DNA from: Rhizobium sp. CCGE531
GTDB taxonomy: Bacteria > Pseudomonadota > Alphaproteobacteria > Rhizobiales > Rhizobiaceae
Length of the DNA stretch: 64,000 bases
Assembly: GCF_003627795.1 (NCBI RefSeq)
Contig: NZ_CP032685.1
Span: 434,001-498,000 of the forward strand
Direction: 5' to 3'
The notes under the pieces are model-generated. The model saw only the letters and a list, made by a program, of their open reading frames with translations, was not told the DNA's origin and ran no database searches. Numbering within the stretch: position 1 is the first letter of the stretch; each line of letters opens with the position of its first letter. The translations under genes and the position numbers were made by a program. Positions 8,784-17,315 of this stretch are shown here, in pieces.

Positions 8784-8827
8784 AGAGCATATGCTCTCGA
8801 TGAGGAAGATATTGGAGCATATGCTCC
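8784..8827. promoter_or_regulatory. Tandem palindromic operators upstream of the NmrA-like gene
   Basis: AGAGCATATGCTCT (8784-8797) and GGAGCATATGCTCC (8814-8827) are perfect 14-bp palindromes sharing the core GAGCATATGCTC. Their centres are exactly 30 bp apart, about three helical turns, so bound dimers would sit on the same face of the DNA. They lie 24-67 bp upstream of the GTG start at 8760. The MarR regulator of the same gene set is the likely ligand; this is inference from position and symmetry. Confidence 0.7.
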
Positions 8828-8829
8828 TA

Positions 8830-8895
8830 ATGTCAAGCGGTCTTGGCCGGAATATCGATGATGCCTTGCTGCTGGTGACGGAACTTGCTCTTTGA
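8830..8895 (+). pseudogene. Possible remnant of a FitA/VapB-type antitoxin
   Basis: A 21-codon open frame starting at ATG 8830 includes the stretch RNIDDALL, which resembles the start of the ribbon-helix-helix domain in FitA-like antitoxins, then ends at TGA overlapping the first possible start of the PIN-domain frame. Real antitoxins are about 70-85 residues, so most of the gene would be missing. The match is short and could be chance. Confidence 0.3.
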
Positions 8896-8906
8896 GCAGG
8901 CTCTAC

Positions 8907-9296
8907 ATGCTGGATAGCAATATTGTGTCCGAACTTGCCCGCAACCCGCAGGGTGCTGTTGCCAGACGCATCGTCGAGGTTGGGCCAGATGCCATTTGCG
9001 TCAGCATCATTACGGCTGCAGAGTTGCGCTATGGCTGCGCCAAAAAGGGATCGCCAAAACTACTGGCGCAAATCAAGGCCATTCTTGGAAGCATACCGGT
9101 GCTCGCACTCGATATCCCTGCGGATTGCCGAATACGGCAGCATCGGGGCTGAGCTGGAGACTGGCAGCAAACCTATCGGTCCAAACGACCCGTTGATAGC
9201 TGCCCATGCCCATGCGCTGGAGGCAGTGCTGGTCACGGCCATACCAGGGAGTTTGAGCACATCCGCGATCTGCGTGTCGAAAACTGGCTGGATTAA
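8907..9296 (+). pseudogene. vapC-like PIN-domain ribonuclease toxin, frameshifted
   Basis: The first frame reads MLDSNIVSELARNPQG, which carries the first PIN catalytic Asp, followed by ITAAELRYG with the second acid. Around base 9125, after LDIPAD, homology jumps to another frame (IAEYGSIGAELE, then GPNDPLIAAHA, the third and fourth acidic positions). Around base 9235 it jumps again to a third frame (TREFEHIRDLRVENWLD, stop at 9294). Joined together, the three pieces match a complete type II VapC of about 130 residues, so the gene is inactivated by two frameshifts unless these are sequencing errors. No intact antitoxin gene lies upstream. Confidence 0.8.
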
Positions 9297-9407
9297 CATC
9301 CAGTTCGGCAAAAATACTCCCAATTGAGGCATGTCAATGCCAGCCATGAGAGCGGGCCGGCCGGTGATTGACGGCGCGGCCCGAAGTTTGGCTGGAAAGT
9401 ATGTTCG

Positions 9408-9653
9408 TCAAGGCTGGTGCGCGGCGTTGGCGACGACGACGGGGATCAAGAGATCGCCCCAGTTGCCGTTGCCGCCATGGTGGCGGGCCGAGCGGATGAG
9501 TTCGACGGAAACGCCGGCCTCCACCGCAGTCATGACGGCCTGATTGAGGCGATGCAGCTCATTGGCCAGCATGCGGATGACTGCCTGCTGATCGGTATTC
9601 ATGGTGAGAGATTGCTCTTCGGCTCTCTCGCGAACGCGTGCTATCGATGCCAT
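9408..9653 (-). CDS. Small conserved-looking protein linked to isocitrate lyase
   Basis: I do not recognise a named family. The 81-residue protein is soluble, with an amphipathic helical first half (residues 20-55: TDQQAVIRMLANELHRLNQA) and a Gly/Asn-rich segment HHGGNGNWGDLL near 59-70. ATG 9653 follows a near-ideal GGAGGAG ribosome-binding site, and the gene starts 26 nt after the aceA stop, so it is almost certainly translated from the aceA transcript. I recall small hypothetical genes in this position in other rhizobia but have not checked. A role in glyoxylate-shunt control is possible but unproven. Confidence 0.7.
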   Translation of the reverse strand: MASIARVRERAEEQSLTMNTDQQAVIRMLANELHRLNQAVMTAVEAGVSVELIRSARHHGGNGNWGDLLIPVVVANAAHQP

Positions 9654-9679
9654 TTCATTCTCCTCCTATGATCTTGATA

Positions 9680-10969
<1,290 letters not shown>

Positions 10970-11117
10970 GCTATTCTCCCGATACTTTCTCTCGATCCTC
11001 CGATCGATCTCGATTGCGTGACTATTTTTACAATATCGCTGCTGTCCCAGCCAGAAAAACCGGAAGTTCCCGTTCGATAAAAGGGTTAGGATGTGCTATC
11101 GTTGACATCGGTTCTCA

Positions 11118-11164
11118 GTAAAATTGTAAATCCTGTAAAATTCGGCTAGGCAAAAATTTGTAAA
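11118..11164. promoter_or_regulatory. Cluster of GTAAA motifs in the aceA / regulator promoter
   Basis: GTAAA occurs at 11118, 11126, 11135 and 11160, mostly as TGTAAA, with an inverse copy (TTTAC) at 11027-11031 nearer aceA. The four copies lie within 47 bp, ending 12 bp upstream of the regulator's ATG. Regulators of the RamB/ScfR family bind AT-rich sites near glyoxylate-shunt genes, so these may be its operators. Only the repetition is observed. Confidence 0.45.
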
Positions 11165-11175
11165 AGGTTTGACAT

Positions 11176-12588
11176 ATGGTTGAGCGCAAGATCTTCGCGG
11201 GACCTCGGGTTCGGCGCATCCGCATGGGTCTCGGTCTGACGCAGACGACGATGGCGCAGGCGCTTGATATATCGCCGTCCTATCTCAACCTCATCGAGCG
11301 CAATCAGCGGCCGTTGACCGTGCAGCTGCTGTTGAAGCTGTCGGCGGTGTATAAGGTCGATCTGGATGAGCTGCAGGGCGAGCAGGGCGGTAGTGCGGGG
11401 CAGTTGCGTGAAGTCTTTGCCGATCCGCTGCTATCAGGTGAAATCCCCGGCGATCAGGAGCTGATCGAGCTTGCCGAAGCCGCGCCGAATGCGGCAAACG
11501 GCGTGATCCGGCTTTATCGCGCCTATCGCGAGCAGGCCGCAAGACTGTCCGATCTCGCCGAGCTTCTGTCCCGCGAAGGCCGGGTTGCCGATGTCGCCGG
11601 TCCCCGCCTGCCGCTCGACGAGGTTCACGATCGTCTGCAGGCGCGCCCGAACTTTTTTGCCCGCATCGAAGATGCCGCCGAAGGCTTCCATGAGCGCCTT
11701 TCGTCCGGCGACGATATGGCGGGCGGTTTGAAGGCGTGGTTGAAGAGCGAGCATGGCATTGCCGTGCGTCTGCTGCCGGTGCGCGCCATGCCGGGCTTGC
11801 GCCGGCGTTACGACCGGCATTCCATGCGGCTTTTCCTGTCCGAACGATTGTCGCCCTTCGATCAGCTTCGGGAGATTGCGACCGAGGTCTCGGCCTTGGC
11901 GATGCGCGAAGAGATCGCCGCCGAACTGGAGGCGCTTGCGCTCTCGACGCCGGAAGCCAAGCGTATCGCCCGCTTCGAGCTGGCGCGCTACGCGTCCCAT
12001 GCCCTGCTGATGCCTTATAGTGCCTATCTTTCGGCGGCGCAGCGCCTGCACTACGACATCGACGGGCTCGCTGCCCGCTTCGGCGTGTCCTACGAGCAGG
12101 CCGCGACGCGACTAGCCAGCCTGCAGCGTCCGGGCGCATCCGGTATTCCGTTTTTCCTGATGGAGATCGATAGTGCCGGCCATCGCCTGCGCAAGGCGGG
12201 TGGCCAAGGCTTTCCGCAGGCGCGCTTCGGCGGCGGCTGTCCCAAGCTCAATATCCATGCCGCCTTTGCCCAACCCGGGCAGATATTGGTGGACGACACG
12301 CAAATGCCTGACGGTGGCGGATTTCTCACCATATCGCGCACGGTCGAGGGGCCGCGGGCCGACTTCGGGGAAAGGATACGCCGCACCGCGCTCCTCATCG
12401 GCTGCGATATCGCCCATCGCGACGAGGTGATCTACGGCAAGGCGCTTGGCCCGATGCCAGTCGCGATCGGCCCGGCCTGTCGCCTGTGCGAGCGTCAGGG
12501 CTGTCTGGCGAGAGCAGAGCCGCCGGTGACGCGCCCGCTCGGTCTCGACGAAATGGCGACGGGCCTGAGCATATTCGATTTCCAGTGA
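11176..12588 (+). CDS. XRE-family regulator with IrrE-like and ScfR domains (RamB-like)
   Basis: This 470-residue cytosolic transcription factor has three parts. An N-terminal Cro/CI helix-turn-helix (residues 8-65) contains LGLTQTTMAQALDISPSYLNLIERNQR. A central region (about 180-320) matches the IrrE-like part of this family but has no HExxH zinc-protease motif. A C-terminal ScfR-type domain ends with the Cys cluster CRLCERQGC. Family members (RamB of Corynebacterium, ScfR-type proteins) sense acetyl- or short acyl-CoA status and control isocitrate lyase, malate synthase or propionate genes. Divergent placement next to aceA fits this. It starts at ATG 11176 with an AAAAGG site upstream. Confidence 0.88.
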   Translation: MVERKIFAGPRVRRIRMGLGLTQTTMAQALDISPSYLNLIERNQRPLTVQLLLKLSAVYKVDLDELQGEQGGSAGQLREVFADPLLSGEIPGDQELIELAEAAPNAANGVIRLYRAYREQAARLSDLAELLSREGRVADVAGPRLPLDEVHDRLQARPNFFARIEDAAEGFHERLSSGDDMAGGLKAWLKSEHGIAVRLLPVRAMPGLRRRYDRHSMRLFLSERLSPFDQLREIATEVSALAMREEIAAELEALALSTPEAKRIARFELARYASHALLMPYSAYLSAAQRLHYDIDGLAARFGVSYEQAATRLASLQRPGASGIPFFLMEIDSAGHRLRKAGGQGFPQARFGGGCPKLNIHAAFAQPGQILVDDTQMPDGGGFLTISRTVEGPRADFGERIRRTALLIGCDIAHRDEVIYGKALGPMPVAIGPACRLCERQGCLARAEPPVTRPLGLDEMATGLSIFDFQ

Positions 12589-12755
12589 TCGTATTGATTG
12601 TTGCTGTTGCGCATGAGCGACGGCAAATTCAGTATATTAAAATCTATCGTTTATGTGGGCAATTGTTGCGTCGATATCTCGATAAATAGGATCTCATTCC
12701 TCGCCTGCTGCGCTTGCCCTCTCTAGGTTCCGCGCAGACAAGGAGTCCGACGCCT

Positions 12756-13592
12756 ATGAATTTTGCCAAGCGAACATCTGCCGTCCTTTTTGCCGCTGCG
12801 CTTTCCTGCGGCGCGCTATTCACCACGATTGCGCATGCCGATGCGACGCTCGATCGCATCAAGGGTCGCGGCGCTCTGACCGCCGGCGTCATCCTCTCCG
12901 GAGCACCCTTCGGCTATATCGATCCGGCAAGCCAGGAGCAGAAGGGCTTCAACCTCGACATCGCCAAGGCGCTTGCCGATAAGCTCGGCGTCAAGCTGGA
13001 AACGGTGACGGTGACGCCGCCGAACCGCGTGCAGTTCCTGCAGCAGGGCAAGGTCGATATCCTGATCGCCAACATGCAGTACACGGAAGAGCGCGCCAAG
13101 ATCCTCGATTATGTGCCGACGCCTTATGATCGCAGCGGCGGCGCTGCCGTCGGCCGCAAGGATAGCGGCCTCAACGACTGGAGCGACCTCAAGGGCAAGC
13201 CGGTCTGCGTATCCCAGGGCTCGAACTACACGCAGCCGCTGATGGAGCAATATGGCGCCGAAGTGAAGGCACTGCCGAGCCAGCCGGAATCGCTATTGGC
13301 CCTGCAGGGCGGCAATTGCGTTGCCGCCGTCCATGTTGGCGCGACCGTCGGTCTGCTGCTTCAGGATCGGCCGGAAGAATGGAAGGATTACAAGATCCTG
13401 TTCCCGACCGAACTCGTTCCTTCCGATTCGGTGATCTGGCTGCGCAAGGGCGAAGGCGATACGCGCGATGCACTCGACAAGGCCATCCAGGAACTGCATG
13501 CCAACGGCAAGCTTCTTGATTATGCCAAGGCGAACCGCCTGCTCAGCACGACCTATCTTGAGGAAGAGCACAAGAAGCTCGAGGGCAAGTGA
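12756..13592 (+). CDS. Periplasmic solute-binding protein, family 3 (polar amino-acid type)
   Basis: This is the ligand receptor of an ABC importer, exported by a Sec signal peptide (residues 1-28, cleaved after AHA). The 278-residue protein has family 3 features: GFNLDIAKALADKLGVKLE, DILIANMQYTEERAKILDYVPTPY and GKPVCVSQGSN. ATG 12756 is preceded by AAGGAG; an upstream in-frame start at 12714 would precede the signal peptide. It is followed by two permease genes and an ATPase, then an MmgE/PrpD protein and a flavin monooxygenase. The ligand is unknown. Family 3 proteins usually bind amino acids, but the linked enzymes suggest an amino-acid-like or sulfur/nitrogen-containing compound. Confidence 0.92.
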   Translation: MNFAKRTSAVLFAAALSCGALFTTIAHADATLDRIKGRGALTAGVILSGAPFGYIDPASQEQKGFNLDIAKALADKLGVKLETVTVTPPNRVQFLQQGKVDILIANMQYTEERAKILDYVPTPYDRSGGAAVGRKDSGLNDWSDLKGKPVCVSQGSNYTQPLMEQYGAEVKALPSQPESLLALQGGNCVAAVHVGATVGLLLQDRPEEWKDYKILFPTELVPSDSVIWLRKGEGDTRDALDKAIQELHANGKLLDYAKANRLLSTTYLEEEHKKLEGK

Positions 13593-13621
13593 CCTTATCG
13601 GTCGGTTGAGGAACGGTTTGC

Positions 13622-14371
13622 ATGGGAAGTTCGCTTCTTCAGACCTTCATAGACTGGACTGGCAAGATCGGACTTCACTACGAGTTCCTGGCCAGCGGTT
13701 ATGAAGCTCAGATCTGGCGTGGTGGTTTCATCACCACGCTTTATCTCATTGTGCTTCTTATTCCGGTCAGCTTGCTGTTCGGCCTGCTGTTTGCGGCCAT
13801 GCTGACCTCGGGAAACAAGGCTTTGGCCGCACCCGTCAGGGTGCTTATTGAGATCACCCGCAATACACCGACGCTGGTCCAGCTAATGTTCAGCTTCCTT
13901 GTGCTGAACACGCTGGTCTCAAATGGTCTCGGCGGCGCGCAGCATAATCCTTTGACGCCGTTCTTCTGGGTGGTTGCCGTGGTCGGCCTGCATGTGGCAG
14001 CACTCCACGCCGATGCGCTTCGTGCCGGCATCGAGGCCGTGCCGGAACAGACGGTGGAGGCGGCTCGCGCCATCGGCTTCACACACCTGCAGATCCTTCG
14101 CTTCGTCGCGATACCGCTGGCGTTGCGGGCGTCGCTGCCGGCGATCGTCAACAATATGATCAATCTCGTGAAGCTGACGACGGTCGGCAACGCGATTGCC
14201 GTCAGCGAGATCACCTATGCCTCGATCATGGTGTGGACACAGCGTGACAATGTCGTCGAGCTAATGATCGTCATCCTGCTATTCTTCAGCGCCATCAATC
14301 TTGCCCTCGCCAAGACCGGGCGCTGGATCGAGAAGCGTCTGGCCGTGCCTGGTTTCGGAGTGGGCACATGA
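13622..14371 (+). CDS. ABC importer permease, His/Glu/Gln/Arg family
   Basis: This is one of two membrane subunits of the polar amino-acid-type importer encoded at 12756-15940. The 249-residue protein has about five hydrophobic segments, the family motif RNTPTLVQLMF near residue 80 and the cytoplasmic EAA loop (EAARAIGFTHLQILRFVAIP, about 141-160) that docks on the ATPase. Its stop codon overlaps the next permease start by 4 nt (ATGA), showing translational coupling and a likely heterodimer. Specificity is set mainly by the binding protein. Confidence 0.92.
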   Translation: MGSSLLQTFIDWTGKIGLHYEFLASGYEAQIWRGGFITTLYLIVLLIPVSLLFGLLFAAMLTSGNKALAAPVRVLIEITRNTPTLVQLMFSFLVLNTLVSNGLGGAQHNPLTPFFWVVAVVGLHVAALHADALRAGIEAVPEQTVEAARAIGFTHLQILRFVAIPLALRASLPAIVNNMINLVKLTTVGNAIAVSEITYASIMVWTQRDNVVELMIVILLFFSAINLALAKTGRWIEKRLAVPGFGVGT

Positions 14372-15141
14372 GCGTGGCGAAGCTCTCCTCGGCTCCTTCG
14401 AGCAACTGGTTGCCCTGGCTGTTCGGTGCGCTGGTCGCGATTGCGGTCATCTGGCTGCTGGCCGACCTCTCGCTGCTGCTTGTGCTGATCGAATGGTTGC
14501 CCTATCTCGGTAGCGGCTTCCTGATGAATATTCTCATCAGCCTGCTCGCCATGGCGGGAGGAACCTTGATCGGTGTCTTGCTTGGTATCCTCGAGCTGGC
14601 ACCACTGAAGATCATACGCTACCCCGTCGGCCTCTATGTCCAGGTCTTCCGCAATGCGCCGCATCTGGTGCTGATCTTTGCGACAACCTATATCTTCCCT
14701 TTCGAGATCGTGGTCTTCGGCCATTACCTGCCGTTCCCCGATTGGGTGAAGGCCGTGATCGGCCTTGCCATTCCGGCCAGCGCCTATGTCGCCGAAATCA
14801 CCCGCGGCGCCATCCAGTCGATCCCGACGACGCAGTGGGAGGCGGCCAAAGGCCTCGGCTTCTCCCGGTCTCAGGCATTGCGCTGGATCATTCTGCCGCA
14901 ATGCGCGCGCCGTTCGCTGCCGCCCTGGATGAACCTCTTCGCCTCGATCACCATGGGGACCGCGCTTGCCTCTCTGGTTGGCGTGCATGAGCTGCTGCAT
15001 GCGGCGACCGACGCCAGCACGGCCGTCCGCCGGCTGGATTTCACCGTGCTTGCCTATATCGTCGTCATGGCGGCGTTCTTTGCGCTTTGCTATCCCATTT
15101 CCAGCCTGACGCGTCGCCTCGAGCGTCGCCTGAAAGCTTAA
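14368..15141 (+). CDS. ABC importer permease, His/Glu/Gln/Arg family
   Basis: This is the second membrane subunit of the same importer (257 residues). It shows RNAPHLVLIFATTYIFPFEIV after the second hydrophobic segment, and an EAA loop (EAAKGLGFSRSQALRWIILP) near residue 155. The N-terminus carries an extra hydrophobic segment (LPWLFGALVAIAVIWLLADLSLLLVL). It overlaps the previous permease by 4 nt, and the ATPase gene begins 10 nt after its stop behind an AAAGGAG ribosome-binding site. The pair differ enough in sequence to form a heterodimer. Confidence 0.92.
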   Translation: MSVAKLSSAPSSNWLPWLFGALVAIAVIWLLADLSLLLVLIEWLPYLGSGFLMNILISLLAMAGGTLIGVLLGILELAPLKIIRYPVGLYVQVFRNAPHLVLIFATTYIFPFEIVVFGHYLPFPDWVKAVIGLAIPASAYVAEITRGAIQSIPTTQWEAAKGLGFSRSQALRWIILPQCARRSLPPWMNLFASITMGTALASLVGVHELLHAATDASTAVRRLDFTVLAYIVVMAAFFALCYPISSLTRRLERRLKA

Positions 15142-15151
15142 AGGAGCCGGC

Positions 15152-15940
15152 ATGAGCCAAGCTCAGACCAATCCGATCGTCGAACTGGCCGATGTGCATC
15201 TGGCTTTCGGATCGACCGAGGTCCTGAAGGGGATCGATCTAACGGTCGCTCGCGGCCAGACCGTCTCGATCATCGGCCCGTCGGGTTCGGGAAAATCGAC
15301 GATCCTGCGCTGCATCAATGCGCTGGTCGCGCCGCAGACGGGCCGCATCTCGGTCAATGGCGCGCGCGTCGACCAGATGCGCAGCGAGGCTGAACGCATC
15401 AAGCTGCGGCAGAAGATCGGCATCGTCTTCCAGCAATACAATCTCTTTCCGCATCTGACCGTGCTCGACAACATCACGATCGCCCCGACGCGAATCCTCG
15501 GCGTCAACCAGGCCGATGCCGAACGTCACGCCCGCGATCTTCTGGCACGCGTGCGCCTGTCCGAGAAGGCAAGCGTCTATCCCGGACAGTTGTCCGGCGG
15601 CCAGCAGCAGCGCGTGGCGATTGCGCGGGCCTTGGCGATGCGGCCGGATCTCGTCCTCTTCGACGAGGTGACCTCGGCGCTGGACCCGGAGACCGTCGGC
15701 GAGGTGCTTGCCGTCATTCGCGATCTCGTCAAGGAAGGCATGACCAGCATTCTGGTCACGCACGAGATGCGCTTTGCCGAAGAAATCAGCGATGTCGTGG
15801 TCTTCACTGAAAACGGCCGTATCGTTGACCAGGGGCCGCCCGAAGCTATCTTCCAGGCATCGGCAAATGCGCGCATCCGCCGCTTCGTCAACGGCCTTGC
15901 CGGTGCGCGGGCTTCGCTTGAGGACGGTGAGGGAATTTGA
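15152..15940 (+). CDS. ABC importer ATPase, polar amino-acid type (GlnQ-like)
   Basis: This is the cytoplasmic ATPase that drives the importer (262 residues). Walker A GPSGSGKST is at 42-50, the Q-loop follows in IGIVFQQYNLFPHL, the ABC signature LSGGQQQR lies near 147, Walker B and the catalytic Glu are in LVLFDEVTSALD near 168, and the H-loop is TSILVTHEMRFA. The FDEVTSALDPE sequence and the length place it in the PAAT family with GlnQ and HisP. Its stop overlaps the region of the next gene's start (TGA 15938-15940, ATG 15943), so the enzyme genes downstream are in the same operon. Confidence 0.95.
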   Translation: MSQAQTNPIVELADVHLAFGSTEVLKGIDLTVARGQTVSIIGPSGSGKSTILRCINALVAPQTGRISVNGARVDQMRSEAERIKLRQKIGIVFQQYNLFPHLTVLDNITIAPTRILGVNQADAERHARDLLARVRLSEKASVYPGQLSGGQQQRVAIARALAMRPDLVLFDEVTSALDPETVGEVLAVIRDLVKEGMTSILVTHEMRFAEEISDVVVFTENGRIVDQGPPEAIFQASANARIRRFVNGLAGARASLEDGEGI

Positions 15941-15942
15941 CG

Positions 15943-17283
15943 ATGGAAAAGGCTTTCCCGCTCACGACTGCCTTTGCCGAAGCCATCACATCGGCCGATC
16001 CGCTGCAAGATGCGGCGGCTGTTGCCGCAGCCCGCACGGCAATCATCGATTGGTTGGCCTGCGCCTTCGGCGGCTCCGCCGACCGCACGACACGCATCCT
16101 GCTGGAACAGTTGCCTGCAGGCCCGGGGGATGCCGTTATCATCGGGCAGGGGCGGCGCACCGACGCGCTGACCGCGGCTCTGGTCAATGCCCATGCCGGC
16201 CATGTGCTCGATTATGACGACGTGCATGGGAGCGTACGCGGTCATCCGACGACGGTCATCGTTCCTACCCTGCTGGCGCTGGCATCGGAGACGCCGCTAT
16301 CGGCGGACTGCTTGATCGCCGGCTATATCGTCGGCCTGGAGGCGATGGCGCGCCTCGGCCTCTCGCTCGGCATGCGCCATTACGAGAACGGTTTTCATGC
16401 AACGGCGACGCTCGGCACGATCGGTGCGGCGGCGGCCGTCGCCCATGTGCTCGGCTATTCGGTGGTCGAGACCGCCACGGCGCTGGGGCTTGCCGCCACG
16501 CATTCGAGCGGCCTGCGCCTGCAGTTCGGCCATGATGCCAAGCCCTATCATGCCGGCATGGCGGCGCGCTCCGGCCTGCTTTCGGCCAGGCTTGCCAAGG
16601 CAGGCTTCGGTGGCGCCAGGGACTTCCTCGACAATCCGATCGGCTTTTATTCGGCCTTCGCCTTTGGCGAGCAGCGGCCACAGGCGGCCATCGAGAGCTG
16701 GGGCGACCCTTGGCAGATCGTGGCACCCGGCCTGACGCTCAAGGCCTTTCCTTGCTGCACGGCGAGCCACCCGGTCGCCATGATCGGCCTTCAGCTTCGC
16801 AAAGAGGGGTTGAACGCAGAACAGATCGAGGCCGTCGTCATCACCTTCCCGCCGGGAGGCGATGCGGCACTGGTCGTGACCGATCCGACAACCGGCATCG
16901 ATGCGCGCTTCAGCGCCGAATATGTCTTTGCTACCGCCTTGGCCGACGGCGCTCTGAAGATCGGCCATTTCGGTGAGACGCCGGTGAGGGAGGATCTGAT
17001 GGCGATCGCCCGGCGTGTTCGCCGCCGGCATGACGAGACGGCGCCCCGTCTTTCGAGCGATCCGAAAACGCGCTTCGTCATTGCCGAGGTAACGCTCAAG
17101 GATGGACGCCATCTGACGCGCGAGTTCAAGGGCTTGCCCGGCTTGAGCGATCCCACGGAAAAATTCCGCGACGCGACCGGCAACCATCCGGCCGTGTCGG
17201 CCGTTCCCGATCTGGTGAGAACCATGCAGGGCGAGGACGATCTTCATCGCCTCATCCAGCTTCTATCCAACAGTTTGAACTGA
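15943..17283 (+). CDS. MmgE/PrpD family protein
   Basis: This 446-residue cytosolic protein belongs to the 2-methylcitrate dehydratase / cis-aconitate decarboxylase / iminodisuccinate epimerase family. Characteristic segments are DWLACAFGG near residue 40, NAHAGHVLDYDDVHGSVRGHPT near 86-107 (the family's active-site Asp/His region), NGFHATATLG near 150 and KAFPCCTASHP near 265. It is not the propionate-pathway PrpD: no prpB, prpC or acn genes are nearby and the divergent members have varied lyase or epimerase activities. ATG 15943 is chosen since GAGGG lies 9 nt upstream. Position between an ABC ATPase gene and a flavin monooxygenase gene suggests a step in degrading the imported substrate. 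Confidence 0.85.
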   Translation: MEKAFPLTTAFAEAITSADPLQDAAAVAAARTAIIDWLACAFGGSADRTTRILLEQLPAGPGDAVIIGQGRRTDALTAALVNAHAGHVLDYDDVHGSVRGHPTTVIVPTLLALASETPLSADCLIAGYIVGLEAMARLGLSLGMRHYENGFHATATLGTIGAAAAVAHVLGYSVVETATALGLAATHSSGLRLQFGHDAKPYHAGMAARSGLLSARLAKAGFGGARDFLDNPIGFYSAFAFGEQRPQAAIESWGDPWQIVAPGLTLKAFPCCTASHPVAMIGLQLRKEGLNAEQIEAVVITFPPGGDAALVVTDPTTGIDARFSAEYVFATALADGALKIGHFGETPVREDLMAIARRVRRRHDETAPRLSSDPKTRFVIAEVTLKDGRHLTREFKGLPGLSDPTEKFRDATGNHPAVSAVPDLVRTMQGEDDLHRLIQLLSNSLN

Positions 17284-17315
17284 TCCAAGTTTCAAGAAAC
17301 GCAAGGCATGCACCC

